Shown: positions 22,990 to 34,400 of the stretch, one piece after another
Numbering within the stretch: the first letter of the stretch is position 1
How the letters are laid out: the number at the start of each line of letters is the position of its first letter
Assembly (NCBI RefSeq): GCF_037975245.1
Contig: NC_092578.1
Location: 124,001 to 188,000, forward strand
From: Apostichopus japonicus
Lineage: Eukaryota; Echinodermata; Holothuroidea; Aspidochirotida; Stichopodidae
Direction of reading: 5' to 3'
Length of the DNA: 64,000 nucleotides
Made by a program: the position numbers and the translations under genes
Notes under the pieces: generated by a model
Database searches by the model: none
What the model was told of the DNA's origin: nothing
Seen by the model: the letters and a program-made list of their open reading frames with translations, nothing else

Positions 22990-23150
22990 CTAGTTGGGGT
23001 CTATACAGCAGACCTTTAGTTTAAAGTACTCATTCTTAATCCCATTCACACTACTTGCAAGTACAACTTTCTCAGGTAAACCATTCCATTCATTAACAAG
23101 CCTATTAGAAAAAAAGTTATGCCAAATATTAATCCTACTTGGTAATAGCA
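22990..23150 (-). mobile_element. LINE reverse-transcriptase C-terminal remnant
   Basis: The minus strand reads NIWHNFFSNRLVNEWNGLP followed by EKVVLASSV, about 50 residues ending at TAG (22990-22992). The FF-x-R-V-x3-WN-x-LP-x2-V-V-x-A-x-SV pattern is the familiar tail of non-LTR retrotransposon ORF2 proteins. The upstream RT domain is not preserved. It lies in the probable TMEM177 5' intron. Confidence 0.55.
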
Positions 23151-23329
23151 TGATATATGTAGTTGGAGTAATAGTACTTTTATTTCTATTTTAGTTTCGT
23201 ACATGGAATAATAGTATTTTCTTTTCTGTTGTAGTATCGGACGTGGCAGATAAACTCGATGCTAACCTATTATCAGTGGTATAGTCCAAATTAAGACACA
23301 CCGTGTATGCAACAGACTTGATCCGACTC

Positions 23330-23500
23330 TCAGTTTTTTGGTGGCCCTAGGTTTTCAAATGTCCAATGTTAGAACACCTAATCCAGAAACATGTAGTTTG
23401 TACAAGATAAAAGTCAAATGCCAAAACCTGCAAGTACCTTGGAAGCCTTATTATATTAATCACTAAGTGCAACATGATGCTTTGCATGAAGTAAGAAATT
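23330..23500 (-). repeat. Dispersed repeat, copy 1
   Basis: The reverse complement matches 38797-38955 over about 160 bp, sharing CTTCATGCAAAGCATCATG, TTTTGGCATT and GAGAGNTC-type blocks with scattered indels. It is an uncharacterised interspersed family. Confidence 0.7.
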
Positions 23501-24039
23501 ATTCATTGATCTGGGTTGCGTTTAGCTGTGAGTCATGACTGGAAATTATGTTCGTAGCTATAGTTGTAAACAATCAGAGTGTAGCATAGGTTCAAATTGT
23601 CTCTGTGATTAGGAGGACTCACAAAATTGAAACTATTCAGGGCCGTTTTACAAACTTTAGGCAAATTCCAGGGACAGTACATAAATCCAGGGTAATCCTA
23701 TAATAGTCAACAACTCCCTTTACCCTGTTTAAGAAAGATTGCAAATTAGTGCTATTAATCTGCTGTCGAAACAGAGTCAGCAAAGTAAACTAGTTCTTCT
23801 GTGTAAGAGAAAATAGAAGGTACATGTAGACCTTTCAGATATTATTAGCATTCAACGCTAGGCAACTATAGAACTTAAATGCACCCATACATAACTCACA
23901 ATGATTTCTAAAGTGATACAAAGTTAATTTTACTACTACTACGACCAACCATGGATCATGTCAAATGACCTTCCTTGTACAGTATGGGACATAATATCAA
24001 CATTAATTTGATTCTGTTCTGTTTCAGGGTCAATACAAA

Positions 24040-24942
24040 ATGTCAGTCCTACACAGAATCCGGGTCTGGGTGAGGAATCCGAAGAATTATGTCATCCTTG
24101 GTGCAGTTTCTGCAAGTCTTGTTGGCATTGCCAAAGCCTGCCCTCTCTTATTCCCAAGCCACCTGTATCGTCCAATAATGGAAGCGTACAAAGGAGGTAA
24201 ACGTATACAACCTTCCATGTCCCAAATTCAAGAATTTGAGGATGTTTGCATGGAGCTTGGAATAAAGACAGATTCATTCAGCACATTCATTACCAGTCAG
24301 TGGGACCTTAAAGTTAAAGGTTTACCTTTTCTTCCTAGTGGTGTCCAGTATGGTATTCCTTTGCTATTTGTCGATGAGCCAGTTCTGTCAAATACTCAAT
24401 TTGCTGAGAATGTCCGAGTAAATCTAGCCTCAGAGGAAGGGTCAAGATTCAAACAGTCATTGCAACTGAGTGTGAAGGCACGGAAATTTGCACTAGCTAA
24501 AGGAGTAGTACATGCACATCAATGTTTTGCTGCATATCCAGTGTTGTTTGCTCCAGTTGCAGTAGTAGCAGGATTTGCTTCAACATTCACAGTTCAAGTG
24601 ATAGCTGGGATGTTTCCATTATCTGTGACAGCGTTCTTTGTTGGGAGTGCTTTCTTCTGTACTTATCGTTACCTTACAGGAGTTTTAAACAAACATCATG
24701 ACTTGAAGTCCGATCAGATTGTTGCCAAGTTAGGACAAAGTTACGTTGAGGGTGGGATTGAATTTTACGAGAAAAACTTACAGAGAAACAAAGCCTTAAG
24801 AATACTTCTTGGAACTAAGGGAGAGAAGTTGTATAGTTACTATGGTAATGTGACACCTGGTGTAATCTGGAGTAGAGGTGCAGCTTTAACTGTTAAAAGG
24901 GAAAATCTTGTTCAAATTTTAAAGTCACTGAACGTCAAATAG
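24040..24942 (+). CDS. TMEM177: Transmembrane protein 177
   Basis: 300 codons in one uninterrupted coding exon; the human protein is 311 residues. A strong acceptor (TTCTGTTTCAG|GG, 24027/24028) lies 12 bp before the ATG, so the start sits near the 5' edge of the exon. The N-terminus is basic, then a hydrophobic segment at ~17-36, a soluble stretch with LPSGVQYGIPLLF at ~98-110, and two more hydrophobic segments at ~164-186 and ~190-212 before a polar C-terminal tail. TMEM177 is a mitochondrial inner-membrane protein that works with COX20 in the maturation and stability of COX2, the copper-carrying subunit of complex IV. The assignment rests on overall resemblance and on the neighbouring PTPN4-like gene. 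No damage is visible. Confidence 0.85.
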   Translation: MSVLHRIRVWVRNPKNYVILGAVSASLVGIAKACPLLFPSHLYRPIMEAYKGGKRIQPSMSQIQEFEDVCMELGIKTDSFSTFITSQWDLKVKGLPFLPSGVQYGIPLLFVDEPVLSNTQFAENVRVNLASEEGSRFKQSLQLSVKARKFALAKGVVHAHQCFAAYPVLFAPVAVVAGFASTFTVQVIAGMFPLSVTAFFVGSAFFCTYRYLTGVLNKHHDLKSDQIVAKLGQSYVEGGIEFYEKNLQRNKALRILLGTKGEKLYSYYGNVTPGVIWSRGAALTVKRENLVQILKSLNVK

Positions 24943-24949
24943 TAATATT

Positions 24950-25700
24950 CACGCATATCGTGTCTCCTGCCTAGATGTCATTGGTAATGTGTGATTTATT
25001 TTTAGCAACTTGTATTTTATCCAATGGCAGAGCTATGCATATCGTGTCTCCTGCCTAGATGTCCAGGGTAATGTGTAATTTACTTTTAGCAACTTATATC
25101 ATATCCAATGGCAGAGCTATGCACATCGTGTCTCCTGCCTACAGTACATGTCAAGGGTAATGTGTAATTTACTTTTAGCAACTTATATCATATCCAATGG
25201 CAGAGCTATGCATATCGTGTCTCCTGCCTAGATGTCAAGGGTAATGTGTAATTTACTTTTAGCAACTTATATCATATCCAATGGCAGAGCTATGCACATC
25301 GTGTCTCCTGCCTAGATGTCAAGGGTAATGTGTAATTTACTAATTTTAGCAACTTATATCATATCCAATGGCAGAGCTATGCACATCGTGTCTCCTGCCT
25401 AGATGTCAAGGGTAATGTGTAATTTACTAATTTTAGCAACTTGTATCATATCCAATGGCAGAGCTATGCATATCGTGTGTCCTGCCTAGATGTCAAGGGT
25501 AATGTGTAATTTACTAATTTTAGCAACTTGTATCGTATCCAATGGCAGAGCTACTGTATGCACATCCTGTCTCCTGCCTAGATGTCAAGGGTAATGTGTA
25601 ATTTACTTTTAGCAACTTGTATCGTATCCAATGGCAGAGCTATGCACATCGTGTCTCCTGCCTGTGTGTATTTTTGGCAATGTGTACTTTTAGCAACTTG
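24950..25700 (+). repeat. Minisatellite in the TMEM177 3' UTR, 9 copies of ~86 bp
   Basis: The array starts about ten bases after the TMEM177 stop. Each unit holds ATCGTGTCTCCTGCCTAGAT, GGTAATGTGTAATTTACT and ATCCAATGGCAGAGCTATGC, with spacings of 83-93 bp. It ends just before an AATAAA at 25718-25723, so the mature transcript probably includes the whole array. Confidence 0.85.
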
Positions 25701-25717
25701 TATTGTATCCAGTCTAA

Positions 25718-25723
25718 AATAAA
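25718..25723 (+). terminator. TMEM177: Probable TMEM177 polyadenylation signal
   Basis: AATAAA is the first clean signal after the stop codon on the plus strand and directly follows the 3' UTR repeats. Further AATAAA words lie in the next repeat, near 25946 and 26133, so alternative ends are possible. Confidence 0.5.
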
Positions 25724-25797
25724 CATAGTTCAGAGCTAAATTTATATTTGGTGAAATTTGTATGCAATTTCTACATGCTGTTTACCAGATATTGCTT

Positions 25798-26171
25798 GTT
25801 GAAGTTGTCATGTTTTGTACCAAAAACAAACTTGGAGCTAACAGGTGTGATGTCAGATATGCATTGACATTTTCATTCGTTATTTTTCACTCTATTTATT
25901 TTGACCTCGGATTGCATATGGTTCAAACTTTCATCAAAGGGGTTGTAAATAAACTTACCAGTGAACATGAGTGTATTCATGTATGTTGAAGTTGTCATGT
26001 TTTGTACCAAAAACGAACTTGGAGCTAACAGGTGTGATGTCAGATATGCATTGACATTTTCATTCATTATTTTTCACTCTATTTATTTTGACCTCGGATT
26101 GCATATGGTTCAAACTTTCATCAAAGGGGTTGTAAATAAACTTACCAGTGAACATGAGTGTATTCATATTC
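25798..26171. repeat. Tandem duplication, 187-bp unit
   Basis: Two almost identical copies start at 25798 and 25985 (GTTGAAGTTGTCATGTTTTG) and both end with GAACATGAGTGTATTCAT. Open frames in both directions across it are duplicated with the DNA and show no known domain. Confidence 0.85.
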
Positions 26172-26438
26172 TGATGCATCTACATTTTGTTAACCAGACA
26201 TGAGAATTTGAACTTACAAAAGACTAAACCTTTTTTGGAGTTTGTGCAACTATGACATCACACTTTTTGTTTGCTTTAAAGTTCACTTGAAGTAGAGAGC
26301 GTTAATATTTTAATTGTACTGTATCTATCTCAAAAATAGGATATAGATATTGAAAGACACTTTGACCAGGATGTTTAGATTATATCTATAGGGCCCTTGG
26401 ATCAAAGGAGAAATCATTGGGTTTTTCCCATTTCGTTT

Positions 26439-26487
26439 AAGCGCTTTGAGGCCTTTGCATAAAGTGCTCTATAAATATTTGCTTATT
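26439..26487 (-). repeat. Short dispersed repeat, copy 2
   Basis: This is the reverse complement of the block at 9409-9456, with GCAAATATTTATAGAGCACT and AAAGGCCTCAAAGCGCTT on the minus strand. Confidence 0.65.
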
Positions 26488-26499
26488 TTTATGATTATT

Positions 26500-27190
26500 T
26501 GTATTACTATAGACAGGTGCCTTGGTTCCAAGGAGAAACCATTTTGGTTTCTTGTCGTAGGCAGGCAAGTAACCTATGCAGTCAAGTTTGCATGCGTGTC
26601 TGTGTGTATTTAATGCCCTAGATTGTAAACACGATACCTCAAGATAGATAACCTCTTCAGTTGTCATATTTGGCATGTCACTGTCCCAAATTAGGACAAG
26701 AACCCTGTTGTTTTGGGTGATCAAAGGTTACTAGGGGTTAGCAGAGGGCAAATATGAATGTTCAAAACCGCTGTATCCCCAGAACATCAAAGGAGTTCAT
26801 ATATGCTATATGTAGTGTCAAGGTTTACACAATTTTGTGTAGGTCAGAGTTACCAGAGTCCTTGAATTCCTTGTACATACCATATCTCTAGATAGGAAAA
26901 TTTATTGGCTCATTATTTGCATGTGGCTTCCCTATAATGAGTGCAAGAACCCCATTGTTTTGGTGGAGATCAAAGGTCTTTTGGGGCCACCAAAGGTCAC
27001 AATCTATAAAGCCTTATAAACACTTAACCTTGTAAACATGTTATCCAAAGATTGATTGCACCACATAGCTGATATTTGGCATGTGTCTTTCTTATAGTGA
27101 GTACAGGGGTCCTATCATTTTAGGTGGAGGTCAAAGGTCATTTGGAATCAGCATAGGTACAAATGTTAAAATACCAAATGGATCTCATCA
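26500..27190. repeat. Dispersed repeat cluster with DR1 site
   Basis: Fragments of the same broad family as 55-670 and 59520-60180. They show repeated 'accct-TTGTTTTGGTGGAGATCAAAGG' style blocks and a perfect AGGTCAAAGGTCA at 27128-27140. Two ~170-bp related segments follow each other at 26930-27180. No gene. Confidence 0.55.
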
Positions 27191-28849
27191 GGTTTATTAC
27201 AGTATTACAAATACAAATTTAGCTCTTTGTTGTTAAGAGTGAGCATGCAAAATAAACTACCAGCAACAATGTCTTTCACTGTTGCGGCATTATGTCACAC
27301 GATTCCATTCATCAAACCATGTCAGCACCGACTCTTATTTAGATTTAGCTTGCAAACTACTCATGTGCTGCATATGTCATGTATTTAAAGGCAAGTAACC
27401 CCTGGGAGGGCTTTCCCTCTGGTTTCCATGTCTAGTGGCTAATATACAGCTGCACTCCTTCTGTCATAGAAGTCATTGGCTTTTGTCCATTTCTATATTT
27501 AAATGAGTCATGTGTCTAGCAAGATCTGAAGCATTTTGCCACACCCAAAACGTCTAGTGGAAGAACAGAGAAATGTCTCAAAATAGTCTAAATACCAATT
27601 GTTACTGGGCCATGATGTGGAGAATACAATATTTCATAATACATTATATTTAAGTGGGCGACAGCTCTCAGAAGTTACCAGGAGTAACAAGAATAAATCA
27701 ACAAAAGACACCACCTTGAATTATTTCATTATGCAAGCACTTTCTGCTGGTGCAGTTTAATTGGTCATTGGCAATATCTGAACAATGTGCAATTATTTAT
27801 ACCCTACTGTTACAAGAAATATAAACACAAAAATAGCTAAATTATCAATTTACTCTTGTTTTGCATAAGTACAGGAAAAGTTATAATACAGTTTCTTGGA
27901 CTATTTACAAATAAACAAGTATCATCAATTTCTTTGTTAATCAAACAGAAAATATATGTGCAAAGATCAAGCAACTTCATAAATTACTTCACATGAATCT
28001 CAGTCAGCTCTGTAAATAAAAGCTATATATTGGCATGGTCACTGGAGCTATGATCTTTGGATGACTACTGTAACTATGCATTGCTTACAGTTGGATATCA
28101 GTCAGATTGGGAAGCATAGTCATAGCATATACTGTACAAATACATTTACCATATCAGGCTGAAGTAATCACAAACATTAGTCCTTGAAATGTTTATTAGA
28201 TGGAATAAGGAATACAATAAATTTATCTTGCAGTTTTATTCAATACTCAAGCACAGATTACACGATTATCAAGGACATACAATATTTGAACATGTGACCA
28301 CACTTCCACAAAACAATTTTGAAATTGCAGTGGTAGTTACTGTTTTTTTCTTCAATAGACTTCTTAGCTTTACGAACAAAAGCATAGAAATATATTGGGT
28401 ATTCAGGTATATATGTTTGTGTCTTAAATCTTTAATTTGACACCAGCTACAGTGTTTTGCTGAAGATTCGTTCATGACTACTGAAATCAAAGTCAAGATA
28501 GCTCTAAACATGCCACACATCTCCTTTTCCAAGACTTGTTCATATTTGTCAAAGTGTAAACTTGTTTTTAATAATGACATACACATCATGACTGAATGAT
28601 CATCATGTTACATGACATTACCAGTTATTGAGAGTTGCACCAATGTCAAGTATAAAAGTGGATTAAAACTATACGTGTTCTGAGTCTGCGCCAATACTGG
28701 CTACAAGGATGTTATTCTGTGAGCTCTGAAACACTTCTTTAACTGATGTGTGTTTCCTATATTATTCCAGTGTAATAGTTCTCCCTATGTACATGCTACT
28801 GAAGTAAAAGGCTCCATCCAAGCATGAACAAGAACCATGGCTTTTTTAA
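27191..28849. other. Non-coding stretch
   Basis: No recognised gene or repeat. A minus-strand AATAAA (28235-28240) is one candidate 3' end for the PTPN4-like transcript, whose stop codon is at 31386; another is at 29302-29307. Neither can be confirmed here. Confidence 0.35.
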
Positions 28850-29430
28850 GTTTTGATTCCTTGCTGAAGGCAGAAGTAATCTATGCAATGGTGATGGCGT
28901 GTGTATGTGACACTTGCATGTAAACGCTCTTACTTCAGAAGGGTAACTATGGTGCATTTCATATTTGGCAAGTAGATAGAACTGGTTTGGGGTAGTTGTT
29001 GGTATTGGTCAAAGGTCACTTGAGGTCAGCACAGGTGAAAGTCTGTCACACAGTATCTCAAGAAATGGAAGTTGAAGGAAGTTCAAACTTGGTGTGTAGC
29101 TTGCCATTGGTGAGTAGATGATCTCTGATGTTTTCATGAATGTCAGAAGTCATTTGAGGTCACAGGTCAAACTGAAAACCTTATAAACATGATAACTCAA
29201 TATTAAAATGTTGGATGGACTTTCAACTTTCACATGCAACACAGTGAGTTTTCAGCTGCTATTGCAATTTGTAGATGTCAAAGGTCATTTGCAGTCAACA
29301 TTTTATTCAAAGTTTGGTCAAATTCAGCTCAGATTAGTTTTGTGAAGAGGCTCTGCAGGTCTTCAACAAGACATAGTTATCCTGCAAATGAAATCTGCTT
29401 CAATCTGTTGATACTCTTTAATACACTCAC
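28850..29430. repeat. Dispersed repeat copies with DR1 sites
   Basis: AT-rich repeat modules similar to 26500-27190. They contain GGTCAAAGGTCA near 29007 and a perfect AGGTCACAGGTCA at 29157-29169. The left part ends in a CA/TG-rich stretch with TTCCTTGCTGAAGGCA, like the other family termini. Confidence 0.55.
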
Positions 29431-29469
29431 TTTATGACACTCAGCATGCCCTTATCAGTTTTTACCCTG

Positions 29470-29830
29470 AGCTTCAAGGGGTCAACAGGTTATCTCAAAT
29501 GGACTCAAAATTGGCCATTTTCTCAATGATTCATCCAGATGACTTTTGCTTAGGCTAAGTTGTGAAAATATTTCAAAGTGTATGTACACAAAGTGTATCT
29601 CCTGTAGTGCTCTCATTCATTAATAACAATTATTAAAGGGATGGTTGCAAGGTGCCAAAGCTGATTTTAATAATACATCTATGTGTCTATATTTCACATA
29701 GGAAGACTGTTCTTTCTGGATATTGAAACATTTCTGAAGAAAAATTCTATACTGTAAAATTCTTACCAGTGAATGAAATGGTTGATAAGGGAGTGCTACA
29801 AATAAGAAATGGAAATTACTAATCTTTTCA
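29470..29830 (+). repeat. Dispersed ~360-bp repeat, copy 1
   Basis: The sequence matches the reverse complement of 47690-48045 along its length, sharing blocks such as GTCAACAGGTTA / ATCAACAGGTTA, AGATGACTTTTGCTT, TAGGAAGACTGTTCTTTCTG and CATTTCATTCACTGGTAAG in one copy or the other. It lies downstream of the PTPN4-like stop codon. Confidence 0.8.
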
Positions 29831-30899
29831 GGTTGTCACTTAATTCTTAGCATTCATTCATTGCCTGCAGGCATTGACAGATAATTATAGGTCAGTATTT
29901 CAGTCCCTTAACACCCAGATGTGAAAACATATCTTTGTTTATAGGACATCAAGAAATAATGTGATGGAAAGGAATGAACAGATTAACAGTTATACAGATA
30001 ATATTTAAGCTACCTTAATATTGAATACACCAGATCATAACGTAATATAATACTTGCCTGCAATTAGTTTGTACAATAATATCAACAATTCAAAACCAGA
30101 ACTAAATAAAAACAAATTAGTTGTGTGCAAAAATAAATTACTTTACAACCTGAAATCATAAAGAACTTTATATCAGGTTATGAACAAAATAGTAATCTTG
30201 TACAAAGTTGCTTTCCTCAAAATGTATAAAATTCCTCCAGAATAATATTCTTCAACCATATTGTCAATAACCGATATTGCAATCTTCTTTAGTTACACTT
30301 TGTCATAACAAGAACAAGTTAATGGTTCCTTTAAAACCAATAGGTTAAGCATCCACTCTTCTGTTTACCTATCACATTGATACATTATTAAACCACACAT
30401 ATCCTGATACCCTCTTCTCCCACCAATACAGTATGCTAATAGGTAAGTACAGTTTACACCAGTAGGTCTATATATCTGCACTGTTTAATATTATTTTATA
30501 CTTAACCAAATGATGCCTTAGCCAAAGCCTGTTCCTTTGCTGATGTCACTGGCATGATAATATCAAGTACATATTCTTCATTTGCTCATCACAGTTCAAT
30601 CGTTCCTCTCAGTGGTATGCCCTACATGATGATACAAAGTACATTACCCTGAGCCAGCATAACCGACTATTGTGATGAGAAACACCTGCAGAATTTTAAT
30701 ATACTTTAAATCACCTACATAAACAGTTCTAGAAATATAGATTTCTATCACCAGTTATACTACAACATGGTTGCAGGAAGAAGCATTTGAACCTGATAGA
30801 GGAACCTTTAAGTGAACAGTTGCTTACCCCAACCACGCTTTCTACCTCTTCACTATAGCTCAAAGGTCACAGTACAGCACTTCGGCAAGCTATTATTTA

Positions 30900-31320
30900 T
30901 GCATCTGTGCTGTTGAAGAGTTTCCCAAGGCATCACATCTCCCTGCTGCATAACTCATCAACAACACAGCTCTTCCACAAGTAGGAATTTATGTCTGTGC
31001 TGTCTATGGGTGACCCAAGGCTTCACATCACTACATAGTTCAGAGATAACCTAAAGGATCATACTTCCATTAGTAACTCACAGGCAAAGCCACACCCCCT
31101 CAAGATAGTATGCATATGTCTGGGCTGTCTATGGGTGACCCAAGGCTTCACATCACTACATAGTTCAGAGATTACCCAAAAGGTAATACTTCCAAAAGCC
31201 AAGAATGGTATGTCTATGCTGCTTAATGCTGAACCTATATTACCCATCTACCTGCTGCCTGGCTTAGAGATTAACAGATAATACTCCCTTTCTTCGGTTG
31301 TACAAGGGTAACCTCTGCTG
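30900..31320. repeat. Short tandem repeats, about 3 diverged copies of ~119 bp
   Basis: GGGTGACCCAAGGCTTCACA followed by TCACTACATAGTTCAGAG occurs at about 31008 and 31133, and a more diverged version begins near 30918. It probably lies in the 3' UTR of the PTPN4-like gene, just after its stop at 31386. Confidence 0.65.
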
Positions 31321-31385
31321 ACAATGTCTTTCTGCCTGCTAGCTGGCCTGCTTTCTTTGCATTCATCTGCTAATGGAAGACTAAC

Positions 31386-31423
31386 TCACAACTTGTATTC
31401 ATCCAGGGGTTGCACTATGCCAT
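31386..31423 (-). CDS. PTPN4: PTPN4-like terminal coding exon
   Basis: After a strong acceptor (TTTCTTTACAG), AT joins the G left by the previous exon and the frame reads [12 protein letters not shown] then TGA. This parallels the short C-terminal tail after VYEEG in vertebrate PTPN3/PTPN4. Only 38 coding bases; the 3' UTR continues to lower coordinates. Confidence 0.85.
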
Positions 31424-34400
31424 CTGTAAAGAAATATCAGGTGTCACATTAACAGGCAAAAACATTATTGGCAGTCAACAAGGTAGGGAAATCTAAATAA
31501 TAATAGTTATTATAATAATAATCAGGCAGTTACTTTACAAAGCTTAAGCAACCATGAATGTGGGAGAAGCCTGCAAGGGCTTATGGATTACAACTTTCAC
31601 TTTGGGTGGCTTCCAAATTCAGCATTTTAACTAGAATTTGGAAATCTAAATGGATTTTAACTCTAGCAATAATAGTGTTGCATTGCACAAACGTTACATA
31701 TGTTACATCTTTTAGCTTGCTGTTAACAGTTGCCTTCTTTTGAGTTGAGTAGGTCTTAACTGTTAATTCTGTTAGCATTAGAACAAACACTCATTTAGTT
31801 TCAAACACTCCTATGTACAGAGAAATATGCTCATATTAGAACCACCAGTATGAGGGTATTTGAATATTGGTCTATCTTTGCTCTCTGTTTTAGAGATTGC
31901 TTGGTTGATAATGACATCTTTGCTCTATGTTTTAGAGATTAATGAGTTGACAGTGACATCTTTGCTTTATATTTTAGAGATTGCTTAGTTGATAATGACA
32001 TCTTTGCTCTATGTTTTAGAGATTGCTTGGTTGATAATGACATCTTTGCTCTATGTTTTAGAGATTAATGAGTTGACAGTGACATCTTTGCTTTATGTTT
32101 TAGAGATTGCTCAGTTGATAATGACATCTTTGCTCTATGTTTTAGAGACTGCTTGGTTGATAATGACATCTTTGCTCTATGTTTTAGAGATTGCTTGGTT
32201 GATAATGACATCTTTGCTTTTAGAGATTGCTTGGTTGATAATGACATCTTTGCTCTATGTTTTAGAGACTGCTTAGTTGATAATGACATCTTTGCTTTTA
32301 GAGATTGCTTGGTTGATAATGACATCTTTGCTCTATGTTTTAGAGATTAATGAGTTGACAGTGACATCTTTGCTTTATGTTTTAGAGATTGCTTGTTTGA
32401 TAATGACATCTTTGCTCTATGTTTTAGAGATTGCTTTGGTTGATAATGACATCTTTGCTTTATGTTTTAGAGATTGCTTGGTTGATAATGACATCTTTGC
32501 TCTATGTTTTAGAGATTGCTTGGTTGATAATGACATCTTTGCTTTATGTTTTAGAGATTGCTTAGTTGATAATGACATCTTTGCTCTATGTTTTAGAGAT
32601 TACTTGGTTGATAATGACATCTTTGCTTTATGTTTTAGAGATTGCTTGGTTGATAATGACATCTTTGCTCTATGTTTTAGAGATTGCTTGGTTGATAATG
32701 ACATCTTTGCTCTATGTTTTAGAGATTAATGAGTTGACAGTGACATCTTTGCTTTATGTTTTAGAGATTGCTTGGTTGATAATGACATCTTTGCTCTATG
32801 TTTTAGAGATTAATGAGTTGAGAGTGACATCTTTGCTTTATGTTTTAGAGATTGCTTGTTTGATAATGACATCTTTGCTTTTAGAGATTGCTTGGTTGAT
32901 AATGACATCTTTGCTCTATGTTTTAGAGATTGCTTGGTTGATAATGACATCTTTGCTCTATGTTTTAGAGATTGCTTAGTTAATAATGACATCTTTGCTC
33001 TATGTTTTAGAGATTGCTTGGTTGTTAATGACATCTTTGCTTTTAGAGATTGCTTGGTTGATAATGACATCTTTGCTCTATGTTTTAGAGATTGCTTAGT
33101 TGATAATGACATCTTTGCTCTATGTTTTAGAGATTGCTTGGTTGATAATGACATCTTTGCTCTATGTTTTAGAGATTGCTTGGTTGATAGTGACATCTTT
33201 GCTCTATGTTTTAGAGATTAATGAGTTGACAGTGACATCTTTGCTTTATGTTTTAGAGATTGCTTGGTTGATAATGACATCTTTGCTTTTAGAGATTGCT
33301 TGGTTGATAATGACATCTTTGCTCTATGTTTTAGAGATTGCTTAGTTGATAATGACATCTTTGCTCTATGTTTTAGAGATTGCTTGGTTGATAATGACAT
33401 CTTTGCTCTATGTTTTAGAGATTAATGAGTTGACAGTGACATCTTTGCTTTATGTTTTAGAGATTGCTTAGTTGATAATGACATCTTTGCTCTATGTTTT
33501 AGAGATTGCTTGGTTGATAATGACATCTTTGCTCTATGTTTTAGAGATTAATGAGTTGACAGTGACATCTTTGCTTTATATTTTAGAGATTGCTTAGTTG
33601 ATAATGACATCTTTGCTCTATGTTTTAGAGATTGCTTGGTTGATAATGACATCTTTGCTCTATGTTTTAGAGATTAATGAGTTGACAGTGACATCTTTGC
33701 TTTATGTTTTAGAGATTGCTCAGTTGATAATGACATCTTTGCTCTATGTTTTAGAGACTGCTTGGTTGATAATGACATCTTTGCTCTATGTTTTAGAGAC
33801 TGCTTGGTTGATAATGACATCTTTGCTTTTAGAGATTGCTTGGTTGATAATGACATCTTTGCTCTATGTTTTAGAGATTGCTTAGTTGATAATGACATCT
33901 TTGCTTTATGTTTTAGAGATTGCTTGGTTGATAATGACATCTTTGCTCTATGTTTTAGAGATTGCTTGGTTGATAATGACATCTTTGCTTTTAGAGATTG
34001 CTTGGTTGATAATGACATCTTTGCTCTATGTTTTAGAGATTAATGAGTTGACAGTGACATCTTTGCTCTATGTTTTAGAGATTGCTTGTTTGATAATGAC
34101 ATCTTTGCTCTATGTTTTAGAGATTGCTTGGTTGATAATGACATCTTTGCTTTTAGAGATTGCTTGGTTGATAATGACATCTTTGCTCTATGTTTTAGAG
34201 ATTAATGAGTTGACAGTGACATCTTTGCTCTATGTTTTAGAGATTGCTTGTTTGATAATGACATCTTTGCTCTGTTTAGAGAATAATTAGTAGACAATGA
34301 TTTCTTTGCTCTATGCTTTAGAGATTCGTTAGTTGACAGTGCTCTATATTTTACAGATTAAGTAGTTGATGGAGACAGCTTTGTTCTGTTTTAGAGATTA

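Noticed and set aside
31989-34290. Long open frames on both strands ([15 protein letters not shown] and [14 protein letters not shown] repeats).
   Set aside because: They follow directly from a 42/36-bp repeat whose length is divisible by three. They occur on both strands and in several frames, and lie in an intron.
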